This document shows positions 16,548-25,846 of a stretch of DNA of 45,597 bases, in pieces. Under the pieces are notes generated by a model. It searched no databases and was not told the DNA's origin. It saw nothing but the letters and a program-made list of their open reading frames with translations. Each line of letters starts with the position of its first letter. Positions within the stretch are counted from its first letter, which is position 1. Source of the DNA: FCB group bacterium (GTDB lineage: Bacteria > Zixibacteria > MSB-5A5 > GN15 > JAAZOE01); NCBI GenBank assembly GCA_024231695.1, contig JAAEQF010000817.1, forward strand, positions 1 to 45,597, written 5' to 3'. A program made the translations under genes and the position numbers.

Positions 16548-17529
16548 CACCTTCAAACGCCCGGGCCGCCCTGCGACTTTCGGCAATAACCTCCAGCGCC
16601 ACCGCCAGAGCCGCTCGGCCCTCTTCTCCCGATACAGGAACCGGCAAGTCATCGAGTATCGCCGCCCCAAAAGCATTCAGTTCGGCCTGCAACATATCGC
16701 AAGATTTGTCGCCGGTCTTGAAATACCCCAGGTGTTTTCCTGATGCCCCCAATGGCAGCGCGAATTCTCCATCACGCGACTGACCATCGAGCATCCGGTA
16801 CAGATCAGCCTGCTTCTCGGCCAGATCGAGCGAAAAATATCCTGACGATTGGAAAATCCGAAGTTTGCGCATCGGCTTGAGAGAAATGCGGCTGGCCGTC
16901 AAATTGGCGACGGCTCCGTTTTCAAAGGTCAACCGTGCATTGGCGATATCCTCGGTTTCAGAGACCACGCCGACGGCCGAGGCGGAAATATGTTTGATCG
17001 GCGATCCAACAAGGTGTAAGGCCAGGTCGATATCATGAATCATCAGGTCCAGAACCACAGCCACATCCGCCCCACGCGGATTAAAGGCCGCCAACCGATG
17101 ACCCTCAATAAATTTAGGACGAATTTCATAATCGGCCAGAGCCTTAAGAGCCGGATTGAACCTTTCTATATGCCCCACCATTAGCTTAACGTTTTTGATT
17201 TTCGCCGCCGCAATTATCCGGTCGGCTTCCTCCAGCGAGGCCGCAATCGGCTTTTCTACCAGCAGATGACATCCGGCCTCAATCACCTCCAGGGCCACCC
17301 GGTAATGATTGGAGGTAGTCACTACAATCGACACCGCCTGACATTCGGTCAGAAGTGCTTCGATTGAGGCAAAAGCCTTACTGTTGGTCTCCTCGGCCAC
17401 TGCTCTTGCCCGGTCATGATCAAGATCATAGACGCCGACCAATTCAAAAACATCCAAGCGGTCGGCCCAGCGGGCATGATGCCGGCCGAGTGCTCCCACA
17501 CCGATTATACCGTATTTTATTTTATCCAT
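16537..17529 (-). CDS. Gfo/Idh/MocA family NAD(P)-dependent oxidoreductase, lipid A operon
   Basis: 330 residues. N-terminal Rossmann fold with GVGALG at 10-15 and the family motif EKP at 92-94; the C-terminal Gfo/Idh domain follows (HIERFNPALKAL, MIHDIDLALHL). Members oxidise or reduce sugars, mostly nucleotide sugars or inositols. The place between lpxA and lpxB is informative: in Acidithiobacillus ferrooxidans, gnnA (UDP-GlcNAc 3-dehydrogenase of this family) and gnnB sit there and supply UDP-GlcNAc3N for amide-linked lipid A. A GnnA-like role is therefore a reasonable inference, but no GnnB-type (DegT/DnrJ/EryC1) aminotransferase is in the window, so it is unproven. It is separated from lpxA by 83 bases with a small hairpin and overlaps lpxB by 11 bases. 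Confidence 0.88.
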   Translation of the reverse strand: MDKIKYGIIGVGALGRHHARWADRLDVFELVGVYDLDHDRARAVAEETNSKAFASIEALLTECQAVSIVVTTSNHYRVALEVIEAGCHLLVEKPIAASLEEADRIIAAAKIKNVKLMVGHIERFNPALKALADYEIRPKFIEGHRLAAFNPRGADVAVVLDLMIHDIDLALHLVGSPIKHISASAVGVVSETEDIANARLTFENGAVANLTASRISLKPMRKLRIFQSSGYFSLDLAEKQADLYRMLDGQSRDGEFALPLGASGKHLGYFKTGDKSCDMLQAELNAFGAAILDDLPVPVSGEEGRAALAVALEVIAESRRAARAFEGDEQ

Positions 17530-17543
17530 ATCTCGTTATATAC

Positions 17544-17563
17544 AAAAGCCACCGTTCGGTGGC
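17544..17563 (-). terminator. Small terminator-like hairpin inside the lpx operon
   Basis: On the minus strand GCCACCG, loop AA, CGGTGGC, followed by TTTTGTATATAA. It lies in the only non-overlapping gap of the operon, between lpxA and the oxidoreductase. The short T-run suggests partial termination, which would lower expression of the distal genes, or an mRNA-stabilising hairpin. Confidence 0.5.
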
Positions 17564-17612
17564 CTGCTGATGTCCGGTCGCCGAAGCGATTCCACGTTAT
17601 CGATTCGTATTT

Positions 17613-18380
17613 TTATTTAACCATTCCCCGATTTGATTTTTCCGCAAAGGTCAATATCTCCTGAACCTCGGGAACAATTTCGATATCAGCCTTGATTTTC
17701 TCCACCGCCTGCGAGGTGTTAAGGTCGGAAAAGAAAAGGATTTTGAACGTATCCTGAAGTGACCTGATCGTTTCTCGCGAATATTCTCGCCTGCGCAGGC
17801 CAATCAAATTCAGGCCCATGACCTTGAGTGGCGATCCGCCCACCAGAGAATACGGGCAAACATCCTGCGGGACCCGAAACCCGCCCCCGATCATGGAGTG
17901 GGCGCCAATCTTGACGAATTGATGTACCGGTACGACGCCGCCGATGATGGCATAGTCACCGATCTCTACATGCCCGGCCAAGTTAACCGAATTAGCCATT
18001 ATTACATGATCGCCCAGTTTACAATCGTGGGCAATATGTGCATAGGCCATAATCAGGCAGTTTTTGCCGACATCGGATGAACCGCTTTCGTTGGTTCCGC
18101 GATTAATGGTGGCGTATTCACGGACGACAGTGCCGTCGCCGATATTGGCCAGTGACTCTTCGCCCTCGAATTTCAAATCCTGAGGTACACTGCCGATGAC
18201 CGCCCCATGAAAAACCTTGACGTTTTTTCCCAGGCGGGCGCCGGAAGCCAACAAAGCTGAAGATCCGATCTGTGAACCTTCGCCGATTTCGACGTTATCT
18301 TCGATAATGGCATACGGTCCGACTTCGACCGATTCATGCAGTTTCGCCTGCGGCGATACTATTGCAGTTGCGTGAATCAT
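17613..18380 (-). CDS. lpxA: UDP-N-acetylglucosamine O-acyltransferase
   Basis: First step of lipid A synthesis: transfer of a 3-hydroxyacyl chain from ACP to UDP-GlcNAc. 255 residues; left-handed beta-helix hexapeptide repeats run through the first ~190 residues, and the conserved AYAHIAHDC block places the catalytic base at H118 (equivalent to H125 of E. coli). In the C-terminal part, GGSPLKVMGLN aligns with E. coli QGNHATPFGVN; the residue matching the E. coli acyl-length ruler G173 is glycine here, which would fit a longer acyl chain. That is an inference from a hand alignment. Its ATG overlaps the lpxC-fabZ stop by 4 bases. Confidence 0.96.
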   Translation of the reverse strand: MIHATAIVSPQAKLHESVEVGPYAIIEDNVEIGEGSQIGSSALLASGARLGKNVKVFHGAVIGSVPQDLKFEGEESLANIGDGTVVREYATINRGTNESGSSDVGKNCLIMAYAHIAHDCKLGDHVIMANSVNLAGHVEIGDYAIIGGVVPVHQFVKIGAHSMIGGGFRVPQDVCPYSLVGGSPLKVMGLNLIGLRRREYSRETIRSLQDTFKILFFSDLNTSQAVEKIKADIEIVPEVQEILTFAEKSNRGMVK

Positions 18381-19768
18381 TTGTCCACCAGCACGGCCAT
18401 CAAGGTCGCTTCGGTAACCAGTTTTTCATCGACATAGGCTTTACCCTGCATGCGGCAGGTATTGCGGCGGAAAGAAAGCATCTCCAGTTCAAAGCGAAGT
18501 TGATCGCCGGGAATAACCGGCTTACGGAATTTAACGCCGTCGATCGACATAAAATATACTACTTTCGATTCCGGGTTTTCAACCGCATTGAGAAGTAACA
18601 CTCCACCGGCCTGTGCCAAAGCCTCGACAATCAGCACTCCCGGCATAATCGGATGGCCGGGGAAATGACCGTTGAAAAACGGTTCATTTATGGTAACATT
18701 CTTGAGGGCCACGACTCTTTTCGCCGGTTCAAGATCAAGAATTCTATCGATCAATAGGAACGGATACCGATGAGGCATAATCTTTAGAATACCGTTGATA
18801 TCCAGAAAAGCTTCGGATTTCTTCTGCTGAAAACGACTGGCCAGAAGTTTCTTTTGATAAAGCGAACGCAATTTCTTGACCAATGCCACATTGGCCTTGT
18901 GTCCGCTGCGCGCAGCCAAAACATGTCCCTTGATCGGCACCCCGATCAAAGTCAGATCACCAATCAGATCAAGCGCTTTGTGCCGCACCGGTTCGTTGGG
19001 AAAACGCAGGGCAATATCATTGATTATCCCGGTCCGACCGACAAAGGCATCGCCCTCGATATTGAGCGCTTTGCGGATTCGATCGACCTCGTTCTGGCCC
19101 TCTTTGGAATCATAAATAACCACGGCATTTTCCAACCCGCCGCCCTTGATCAGTCCCTGCTCTTTAAGCATTTCGACTTCGGAAAGAAAACAGAAAGTCC
19201 GCGAAGGAGCGAACTCTTCGACAAATTCCTCTTTTAGATCAACCAGCGAAGTATATTGAGTCCCCAACGCCGGATTGGCGTAGTCGATCATGAAAGTCAA
19301 TCGAAAATCATCTGATGGGGTGACCACAATATCGACCTTGCGGTCCGGTTCGGAATAGGACATTGGTGTGTCGATCTCAAGGTATTCTTTTTCCTCTTCG
19401 AACTTCTTAACTCCCGCATCCTGCAGAACTTCCACGAACGGCATAGCCGAACCGTCACAAACCGGCGGTTCCGGGCCGGAGAGTTCGATCAACACATTAT
19501 CTATACCCAGGCCGGTCAGGGCCGCCAGTGTATGTTCGACCGTGAAAACTTTGGCCTCGCCGATCCCCAACGTGGTTCCGCGGGCGATGTCGATAACATG
19601 ATCGATATCGGCCGGAACCGGTTCGGAATTTGGCAAATCCGAACGAAGGAATTTTATACCATGATCCGGGCCGGCCGGTTTGAAAGTGATCGTACAACTT
19701 TCGCCGGTATGAAGTCCGGTGCCGGTCAGGCTGACTTCGCGTTCAATTGTTCTCTTTTTTATATACAT
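18377..19768 (-). CDS. lpxC-fabZ: Fused UDP-3-O-acyl-GlcNAc deacetylase / 3-hydroxyacyl-ACP dehydratase
   Basis: Bifunctional protein of 463 residues. The LpxC half (about 1-305) is the committed zinc deacetylase of lipid A synthesis, with metal ligands H79, H263 and D267 and the probable catalytic H290. The FabZ half (about 325-463) is a hot-dog-fold dehydratase with MPHRYPFLLIDRI, the catalytic H368 in NGHFPGHP and E382. Both active sites are intact. FabZ uses the same 3-hydroxyacyl-ACP pool that LpxA and LpxD need, so the fusion couples both uses. Such fusions are known in Bacteroidetes and related FCB phyla. First gene of the operon; a promoter lies at 19792-19820. Confidence 0.97.
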   Translation of the reverse strand: MYIKKRTIEREVSLTGTGLHTGESCTITFKPAGPDHGIKFLRSDLPNSEPVPADIDHVIDIARGTTLGIGEAKVFTVEHTLAALTGLGIDNVLIELSGPEPPVCDGSAMPFVEVLQDAGVKKFEEEKEYLEIDTPMSYSEPDRKVDIVVTPSDDFRLTFMIDYANPALGTQYTSLVDLKEEFVEEFAPSRTFCFLSEVEMLKEQGLIKGGGLENAVVIYDSKEGQNEVDRIRKALNIEGDAFVGRTGIINDIALRFPNEPVRHKALDLIGDLTLIGVPIKGHVLAARSGHKANVALVKKLRSLYQKKLLASRFQQKKSEAFLDINGILKIMPHRYPFLLIDRILDLEPAKRVVALKNVTINEPFFNGHFPGHPIMPGVLIVEALAQAGGVLLLNAVENPESKVVYFMSIDGVKFRKPVIPGDQLRFELEMLSFRRNTCRMQGKAYVDEKLVTEATLMAVLVDK

Positions 19769-19791
19769 ATCCGCCTCTAATTAAGTGCCCC

Positions 19792-19820
19792 ATAATAGGT
19801 AAATGGAATAGTCATTTCAA
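19792..19820 (-). promoter_or_regulatory. Sigma-70-type promoter of the lpx operon
   Basis: On the minus strand TTGAAA (19820-19815), 17-nt spacer, TATTAT (19797-19792), ending 24 bases before the lpxC-fabZ start codon. Confidence 0.6.
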
Positions 19821-20005
19821 GCAAAAAGTTACCGCCACATCTCCCTCACCAACTCCGGAAATCCGACTTCTGGGCGAAAACAATCGCAAGTTTACATCTT
19901 TTTATAGCTTTCCCATAATTCCGCCCAATTCACAGCGACAGAAAATGAAAAGCCAATTTAAAAATTAACGGATTATAACTCCCGGAAGTGCGGAAGTTTT
20001 CGGGC

Positions 20006-20512
20006 CTATTCCAATTCCTGGATGGCCCGGATAATATCATACGGCTCTTCGGCGTTCATCAGTTTCTCGGCGAAACCATCAAACATAATCAATTCCGATA
20101 AGGCCTTGAAAACTTTCAAATAAAGGGCGTCATCATAAGGCGGCGCGGCCATAATAAAAAAGAAATGAACGGGCGCATCGTCGATGGCATCGTATTCATA
20201 CCCCTCGCGACTGCGGCCGAAACCGATCATAAATTCCTTGGCTTGCATCGACCGTATATGCGGGACCGCAAATCCCTCACCGATTCCGGTTGAGGCTTTT
20301 TTCTCGCGGTTGACAAAATCCAAAAGCAATTTCTTGCGGTTACCGATCTGGCTGTGCGGATCAAGCACGCCCAATAGCTCGGATAACAGACCCTCTTTGA
20401 CGCGGATCATCCACTTGGCCCGACTGCCGTTTTCCGGCATCTCCGGCACGGTCAGGGCCATATCGAGCTTGATCAGCTCCGAACTCATATGTCGCGATAT
20501 ATTAAATCCCAT
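20006..20512 (-). CDS. PTS EIIA (nitrogen-type) domain protein
   Basis: 168 residues, single PTS EIIA type-2 domain as in PtsN. The phosphoacceptor histidine is H85 in GIGEGFAVPHIRS, matching the family pattern GxGxAxPHxR. No EIIB/EIIC parts are nearby, so a regulatory role (EIIA-Ntr) is more likely than sugar transport. It precedes the lipid A operon on the same strand with a 237-base gap and the operon's own promoter between them. In E. coli PtsN is linked to LpxC/GlmS levels and potassium control; a functional tie here is only suggested by position. Confidence 0.85.
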   Translation of the reverse strand: MGFNISRHMSSELIKLDMALTVPEMPENGSRAKWMIRVKEGLLSELLGVLDPHSQIGNRKKLLLDFVNREKKASTGIGEGFAVPHIRSMQAKEFMIGFGRSREGYEYDAIDDAPVHFFFIMAAPPYDDALYLKVFKALSELIMFDGFAEKLMNAEEPYDIIRAIQELE

Positions 20513-20553
20513 CGTACTGTTTATCGACCGCCACTCCTAAAAAATGAACAGAC

Positions 20554-20581
20554 TATATACCATAAATAGTCCGCACGTCAA
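20554..20581 (-). promoter_or_regulatory. Promoter of the EIIA gene
   Basis: Minus strand TTGACG (20581-20576), 16-nt spacer, TATATA (20559-20554), about 40 bases before the start codon. Confidence 0.55.
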
Positions 20582-20758
20582 TACTCAGTCTAACAATTCT
20601 ATTATTTTTTCGGTTCCCAAAATAATCTCTGTTCACTTGACAATATCCACCGAATTAGATAGCTTTTGCCGGAGAAAAAGGATCGGATTCGACTAAGTAT
20701 AAATACTGCTGCGCCGATCTTAGTACAATAAAGATAACAACTTACCGGAGAATTGTTT

Positions 20759-22591
20759 TTGGCCGGATTTTCTGAGTTCAAAAGAAACGCCACCTGCGGC
20801 GAACTGACCGATCAGGATGTTGGTAAACAAGTCGTCCTCAATGGATGGGTACAGGAATACCGTAATCTTGGCGGTTTAATATTTATTGACCTGCGCGACC
20901 GTTACGGCATAACTCAGGTCGTTCTCCATCCCGAACACGTCTCGGCGGAGATAATGACTCAGGCCGGTTCCTGCCGTCATGAATACGTTATCGCCGTTCG
21001 CGGGGAAGTTACGGCCCGGCCCGAAGGTATGATCAATTTCAAAATGAATACGGGTGCGATTGAAGTCGATTGTTCAGTCATCGAAATCCTTTCGACATCT
21101 GAGACCCCGCCTTTTGAAATCGTCGATGAGACCAATGCCCGCGATGATTTGCGGCTGGAATACCGTTATCTCGACCTGCGTCGCACTCCTCTGCAAAAAG
21201 CCATGCACCTGCGCCATAAAACTACCATGGCCATCCGCGAATATCTTGATGGACAGGATTTTTATGAAATAGAAACTCCATTGCTTATCCGCTCCACGCC
21301 CGAAGGCGCTCGCGATTATGTCGTTCCCAGCCGGGTTCAACCGGGAACTTTCTATGCCCTGCCACAGTCGCCGCAACTGCTCAAACAAATTCTGATGATT
21401 TCCGGATTCGACAAATATTTTCAACTGGCCCGCTGTCTGCGCGATGAAGACCTGCGTACCGACCGCCAGCCGGAACATACCCAAATCGACATGGAAATGT
21501 CGTTTGTCACCCCCGACGACATCTTCAATGTGGCCGAAGGGATGATAGTTTATATCTGGAAAAAAGTTCTGGGTATCGATTTGCCCGTTCCTTTTCCCCG
21601 TCATACCTATGCTGAAGCAATGAAACGCTGGGGAATTGACAAGCCGGAAAAACGGTTCGGCATGGAGCTTTTCGATCTATCCGACACGGTGACCGGCTGC
21701 GAATTTAAGGTTTTTACTTCCACCCTCGATAAAGGCGGCTGTGTCAAAGGTATCACATTCAAGGGCGGCGGCAACATGTCCCGCAAACAGATCGGCGATC
21801 TCGACAGCCTGGCTAAAGATTATGGCGCCGGCGGCCTGGGTTATATCCTGCGCAGTGACAACGGCGACAAAAGCCCGATCATGAAATTTCTTGGCGAGGA
21901 GATAACCGCCGCTATATGTGCCGAAGCCAAAGCGGAAAAAGGCGACGCCGTTCTGATTATCGCCGACCAACCGATCAAGGCCGAATCGATTCTGGGCCAA
22001 TTGCGTCTCCATCTGGGCAAACGAGAAAACCTGATCGACCGCTCCAAATGGGAATTCATGTGGATTACTCGTTTTCCTCTTTTCGAATACAACGAGGAAA
22101 CAGAAGCATTCCAAGCCATGCACAATATCGTCTCCAGTCCCTGCGAGGAAGACCTCAGCCTGTTCGAAGAAGGTTTCACGACCGACCTGAAACCGTCCGA
22201 CCCCGGCCACCCCTGGCGCCGCGTCCGGGCCGAACAATATGATCTGGTCTTAAACGGCAGTGAAATAGCCTCCGGTGGTATTCGTATTCACCAGAGCGAT
22301 CTCCAGAAGAAAGTCCTCAACATTCTGGGCATGTCCGATGAGCGAGCCGAGAAAATGTTCGGTTTTTTACTCAAGGCTCTTCGCTATGGCGCTCCGCCGC
22401 ACGGCGGTCTGGCTCCCGGACTGGATCGCATCGTGGCCCTGATGACCGGTACCGATTCGATCCGCGATGTCATCGCCTTCCCCAAGACAACCAATGCCTC
22501 GTCACTAATGGATGGCGCACCGTCAACAATTGATGGCGACCAGTTAAACGAATTGCATCTTTCTATCGTAGATAAAACAGAGGATCAATGA
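20759..22591 (+). CDS. aspS: Aspartyl-tRNA synthetase
   Basis: Charges tRNA with aspartate; class II synthetase of the bacterial type, about 610 residues including the GAD insertion (roughly 290-430). N-terminal OB-fold anticodon domain (GWVQEYRNLGGLIFIDLRDRYG), motif 2 at RDEDLRTDRQPEHTQIDMEMSF-like block, and motif 3 GLAPGLDRIVAL. Start choice: TTG 20753 lies only 2 nt behind GGAG (20747-20750), while the in-frame TTG 20759 has 8 nt spacing and gives MAGFSEFKRNATCGE, so I prefer 20759. Whether it also charges tRNA-Asn is not decidable here. Upstream, TTGACA at 20637-20642 is a good -35 but its -10 is poor. Overlaps phoH by 4 bases. Confidence 0.95.
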   Translation: MAGFSEFKRNATCGELTDQDVGKQVVLNGWVQEYRNLGGLIFIDLRDRYGITQVVLHPEHVSAEIMTQAGSCRHEYVIAVRGEVTARPEGMINFKMNTGAIEVDCSVIEILSTSETPPFEIVDETNARDDLRLEYRYLDLRRTPLQKAMHLRHKTTMAIREYLDGQDFYEIETPLLIRSTPEGARDYVVPSRVQPGTFYALPQSPQLLKQILMISGFDKYFQLARCLRDEDLRTDRQPEHTQIDMEMSFVTPDDIFNVAEGMIVYIWKKVLGIDLPVPFPRHTYAEAMKRWGIDKPEKRFGMELFDLSDTVTGCEFKVFTSTLDKGGCVKGITFKGGGNMSRKQIGDLDSLAKDYGAGGLGYILRSDNGDKSPIMKFLGEEITAAICAEAKAEKGDAVLIIADQPIKAESILGQLRLHLGKRENLIDRSKWEFMWITRFPLFEYNEETEAFQAMHNIVSSPCEEDLSLFEEGFTTDLKPSDPGHPWRRVRAEQYDLVLNGSEIASGGIRIHQSDLQKKVLNILGMSDERAEKMFGFLLKALRYGAPPHGGLAPGLDRIVALMTGTDSIRDVIAFPKTTNASSLMDGAPSTIDGDQLNELHLSIVDKTEDQ

Positions 22592-23577
22592 CCATAGCCG
22601 GTACGAAAATTTCAAGAACCTTCGATCTTTACAACGTCGATCAACGCCTACTCTTCGGGCAGAACGCCGTTCATATGCGTCTGATCGAATCGCAATTTGA
22701 CATCAAATTGGTCGCTCGCGGCGATTCCATCAGTTTGGAAGGCGACAAAACCGAGGTCGAGCATGTCATCCGTCTTCTGGAAGATATCGTTACCCGCATC
22801 GGACTTGGTCATGAGATTTCCGACCAATACTTGCACTATGCCATCGGCATGGTCAAGGAGGAGGGCCGCGGCCCGGCGGAAATTCTAAACGATTCAACCA
22901 ATGACCACACGGCGCCGCTTTTTACCCCCAAGACGGTTGGACAAAAAGAATACATGAAATCTATCGACCGACACGATATCGTCTTCTCCATCGGTCCGGC
23001 CGGAACCGGAAAAACTTTCTTGGCCGTCGCTCAGGCCGTTATGGATCTCAAGGCCAAGCGTAAAAACCGGATTATCCTCGTGCGCCCGGCGGTGGAAGCC
23101 GGAGAAACACTGGGTTTTTTACCTGGCGATATCAAAGCCAAAATCGATCCTTATCTGCGCCCCGTCTATGACGCCATGCATGAGTTGATGCCGTCTGAAA
23201 AAATCTCCCGCCTCATCGATCTGGGTATTATCGAAGTCAGTCCGCTGGCTTTCATGCGCGGACGGACGCTCAGCAATTCTTTCGTGATTCTCGATGAAGC
23301 CCAGAACACAACACTGGCCCAAATGAAAATGTTTCTCACTCGCCTGGGCGAAGACTCCAAGGCGGTTATTACCGGTGATATCACTCAGATCGATCTGGAC
23401 AAGAAAACCCCCTCGGGACTGGTCAGGATTCAGACAATTCTGAGCGGCATAAAAGGTATTGATTTTGTATATTTATCCAGCAAGGATGTGGTCAGGCACC
23501 GATTGGTGCAGGATATAATTAACGCCTACGACCGATACGAGAGGAAAAGTAAGGGCAAAGGCAAAGGCAGAAAATAG
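22588..23577 (+). CDS. phoH: PhoH family ATPase
   Basis: 329 residues, matching the E. coli YbeZ type. An N-terminal KH-like RNA-binding part (about 30-90) is followed by the ATPase with Walker A GPAGTGKT at 136-143 and the Walker B-like FVILDEAQNT. PhoH proteins of this type form a conserved neighbourhood with YbeY and act in RNA metabolism; biochemical detail is limited. Starts inside the aspS stop (4-base overlap) and is followed 28 bases later by the 7TM-HD gene. The C-terminus is Lys/Gly-rich. Confidence 0.92.
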   Translation: MTIAGTKISRTFDLYNVDQRLLFGQNAVHMRLIESQFDIKLVARGDSISLEGDKTEVEHVIRLLEDIVTRIGLGHEISDQYLHYAIGMVKEEGRGPAEILNDSTNDHTAPLFTPKTVGQKEYMKSIDRHDIVFSIGPAGTGKTFLAVAQAVMDLKAKRKNRIILVRPAVEAGETLGFLPGDIKAKIDPYLRPVYDAMHELMPSEKISRLIDLGIIEVSPLAFMRGRTLSNSFVILDEAQNTTLAQMKMFLTRLGEDSKAVITGDITQIDLDKKTPSGLVRIQTILSGIKGIDFVYLSSKDVVRHRLVQDIINAYDRYERKSKGKGKGRK

Positions 23578-23605
23578 AGGGAACCCTTAGGCGGTCCAAA
23601 CAAGG

Positions 23606-25846
23606 ATGCTAAAACCGCTACATAAATTAAAACGGGCGATCGTACGTCTGTTAAAGATTAAAGAAGATATCGATCCGCTGTCGTCCCGGAGACGAAGCCG
23701 GCTCTTGATTAAATACCTGATTGGTATTGCCGGTGTGGTCATGATAACTCTTTTATACCCGGCTTCCGAGTTGTATGGCCCGCTGGATGTTCCCCGTGGT
23801 GGCGACATTGCTCTTGAAAACATCATCGCTGATTTTACTTTCAATATTTACAAGGATGAAGCGCGGTTCCTCGAAGAAAAAAGGTTGGCTGTACAAAGCA
23901 CTCCCCTCTTTTTTGATTTCAATGACAAAGTCGCCCACAGCAGTCCCCTAGCTCTCCGTCAGCTTTTCGCCATGGTCGATTCACTCCGCTCCCTGCCAGG
24001 TGGTGATTCCCTAACCGACCGATCCGAACCACTCAGAATCGCTTATCCCTATATCTCCGGCCAACGGCTGGAACAACTTCTCTGCCTTGAATCCACCGCT
24101 CAGATCGGCGCCATTCTCGACACTATCCTGACCGACAATATTTACTTTTACGGCGTCCTGAATGACCTGTCCCAACTGCCGGCGCCTGAATACAATTCCA
24201 TCGTCATGCACAAGGAACGGCGCGATCTTTTGATGGTTCGTAATCAACTGCTCGACCTTCAGCGAGCCTACAATATCTTGCTGAATAGCCTCAATGAACA
24301 AAATCAGATGGTGCCGATCGACATCGAACTGGGTTATGAAATCGGACGCCATTTCATTTTCCCCAACGCCGTCTATAACGAGACAACTACTCAGGCGGTG
24401 CGTGATTCCGCTCAAGCCGAAATCTCTAATGTCCAAAAACGAGTCACCGCCGGCGATCTTTTAATTCGTCGGGGAAGAATCGTGGATGACGAAGAGGTTC
24501 GGTTAATGCAGGCTTATCTGATCGAAATGCAAAAACAAGCGGCTGCCCGGGGATGGGTACAGGCGGCCCTGCCGGTTTTCGGACGGATGGTTCTGGTTAC
24601 GGCTATTATTCTCCTGATTTACCTCTTCCTCTATCATTTCCGTCCTGATGTGTACTGGTCCAACAACAAGCTCTTTGCCTTGTTCCTGATCATCGCTCTG
24701 GAATTGTTTTTGGTTAATTTCGTCGGTGTCCGACTGGTGCAATCGGTTTATCTTTTCCCTATTGCCATTTTATCTATTCTGGTCACCGTACTTTTTGATG
24801 CTCGCCTGGGTGTGGTCATTACTCTGCTGGTGGCCTTGCTTCTGGGCGTTTTAAACCGATTCAATTTTACTATCACCTTCATCACCGCCGTGGCCGGTAG
24901 TGTGGCCTGTTTTTCGGCCGGTGAAATTCGAAGACGAAGCGAGTTTTATCGAATTATAATATTCCTCTCGCTGGTCTATATGATTATCGCCTTTATCATC
25001 GAATCTCTCAAACTCTCTCCCGCCGGCGATGTGCTAACCTATTGCGGTTACGGCCTGATTAACGGTTTTGTAGCCCCCATGCTGACCATCGGCATTCTAC
25101 CGATGTTTGAATCGCTTTTCGGTTTTTCGACCAATATCACCCTGTTGGAACTGGCCGATCTCAATCAGCCGCTTCTTAAAAGATTATCAATGGAAGCGCC
25201 GGGAACCTACCATCATTCCATTGTCCTGGGTACTCTGGCCGAAGCCGCCGCCAAACGAATCGGCGCCAACCCTCTGCTCGCCCGGGTCGGAGCCTATTAT
25301 CACGATATCGGCAAGATGGAAATTCCCGAATATTTCGTCGAAAACCAGTTGGGCATCAAATCCAAACACGAATCGCTTAACCCGACCATGTCGGCGCTGG
25401 TTATCTCTTCCCATGTTAAAAAGGGCCGCCGTCTGGGTGAAGACGCAGGCTTGCCCGACGCTGTCTTGAATTTCATCGAGGAACATCACGGCACTACGCG
25501 GATGAGTTATTTCTATAACAAAGCCATGGAAATGGGTATGCCGGCCGAAAACGAGGACGAATTCCGCTACCCCGGACCGAAACCGCAAACCAAAGAAACT
25601 GCTATTGTCATGCTGGCCGATTCGACGGAGGCCGCCAGCCGTACACTCGATAATCCGACTTCGGCCCGGATTCGCAATCTGATTCAGCGTTTGATTAACG
25701 ATAAATTCAGTTCCGGCGAATTGACTCAATGCGATTTAACGCTGAAAGATCTGAACGATATTCGTGAGGCTTTCGTTACCATCCTGATCGGTGTCTTTCA
25801 TCAGCGTATCGCCTACCCCAAAAAGGAGGAAGAAGAAACGGTATAA
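23606..25846 (+). CDS. 7TM-HD family phosphodiesterase (PgpH-like)
   Basis: 746 residues. An N-terminal extracytoplasmic 7TMR-HDED domain (about 50-310) sits between a first membrane segment (about 34-54) and seven transmembrane helices (about 320-500). The cytoplasmic C-terminal HD domain keeps the metal ligands: H536/H537 in TYHHSIV, the H566-D567 pair in YYHDIGK, then EHHGTT and a late D in MLADSTEAASR. PgpH of Listeria with this layout hydrolyses cyclic di-AMP; that substrate is inferred, as no diadenylate cyclase is in the window. Gene order phoH-pgpH-ybeY-corC is conserved in many bacteria. Shares one base with ybeY. Confidence 0.92.
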   Translation: MLKPLHKLKRAIVRLLKIKEDIDPLSSRRRSRLLIKYLIGIAGVVMITLLYPASELYGPLDVPRGGDIALENIIADFTFNIYKDEARFLEEKRLAVQSTPLFFDFNDKVAHSSPLALRQLFAMVDSLRSLPGGDSLTDRSEPLRIAYPYISGQRLEQLLCLESTAQIGAILDTILTDNIYFYGVLNDLSQLPAPEYNSIVMHKERRDLLMVRNQLLDLQRAYNILLNSLNEQNQMVPIDIELGYEIGRHFIFPNAVYNETTTQAVRDSAQAEISNVQKRVTAGDLLIRRGRIVDDEEVRLMQAYLIEMQKQAAARGWVQAALPVFGRMVLVTAIILLIYLFLYHFRPDVYWSNNKLFALFLIIALELFLVNFVGVRLVQSVYLFPIAILSILVTVLFDARLGVVITLLVALLLGVLNRFNFTITFITAVAGSVACFSAGEIRRRSEFYRIIIFLSLVYMIIAFIIESLKLSPAGDVLTYCGYGLINGFVAPMLTIGILPMFESLFGFSTNITLLELADLNQPLLKRLSMEAPGTYHHSIVLGTLAEAAAKRIGANPLLARVGAYYHDIGKMEIPEYFVENQLGIKSKHESLNPTMSALVISSHVKKGRRLGEDAGLPDAVLNFIEEHHGTTRMSYFYNKAMEMGMPAENEDEFRYPGPKPQTKETAIVMLADSTEAASRTLDNPTSARIRNLIQRLINDKFSSGELTQCDLTLKDLNDIREAFVTILIGVFHQRIAYPKKEEEETV

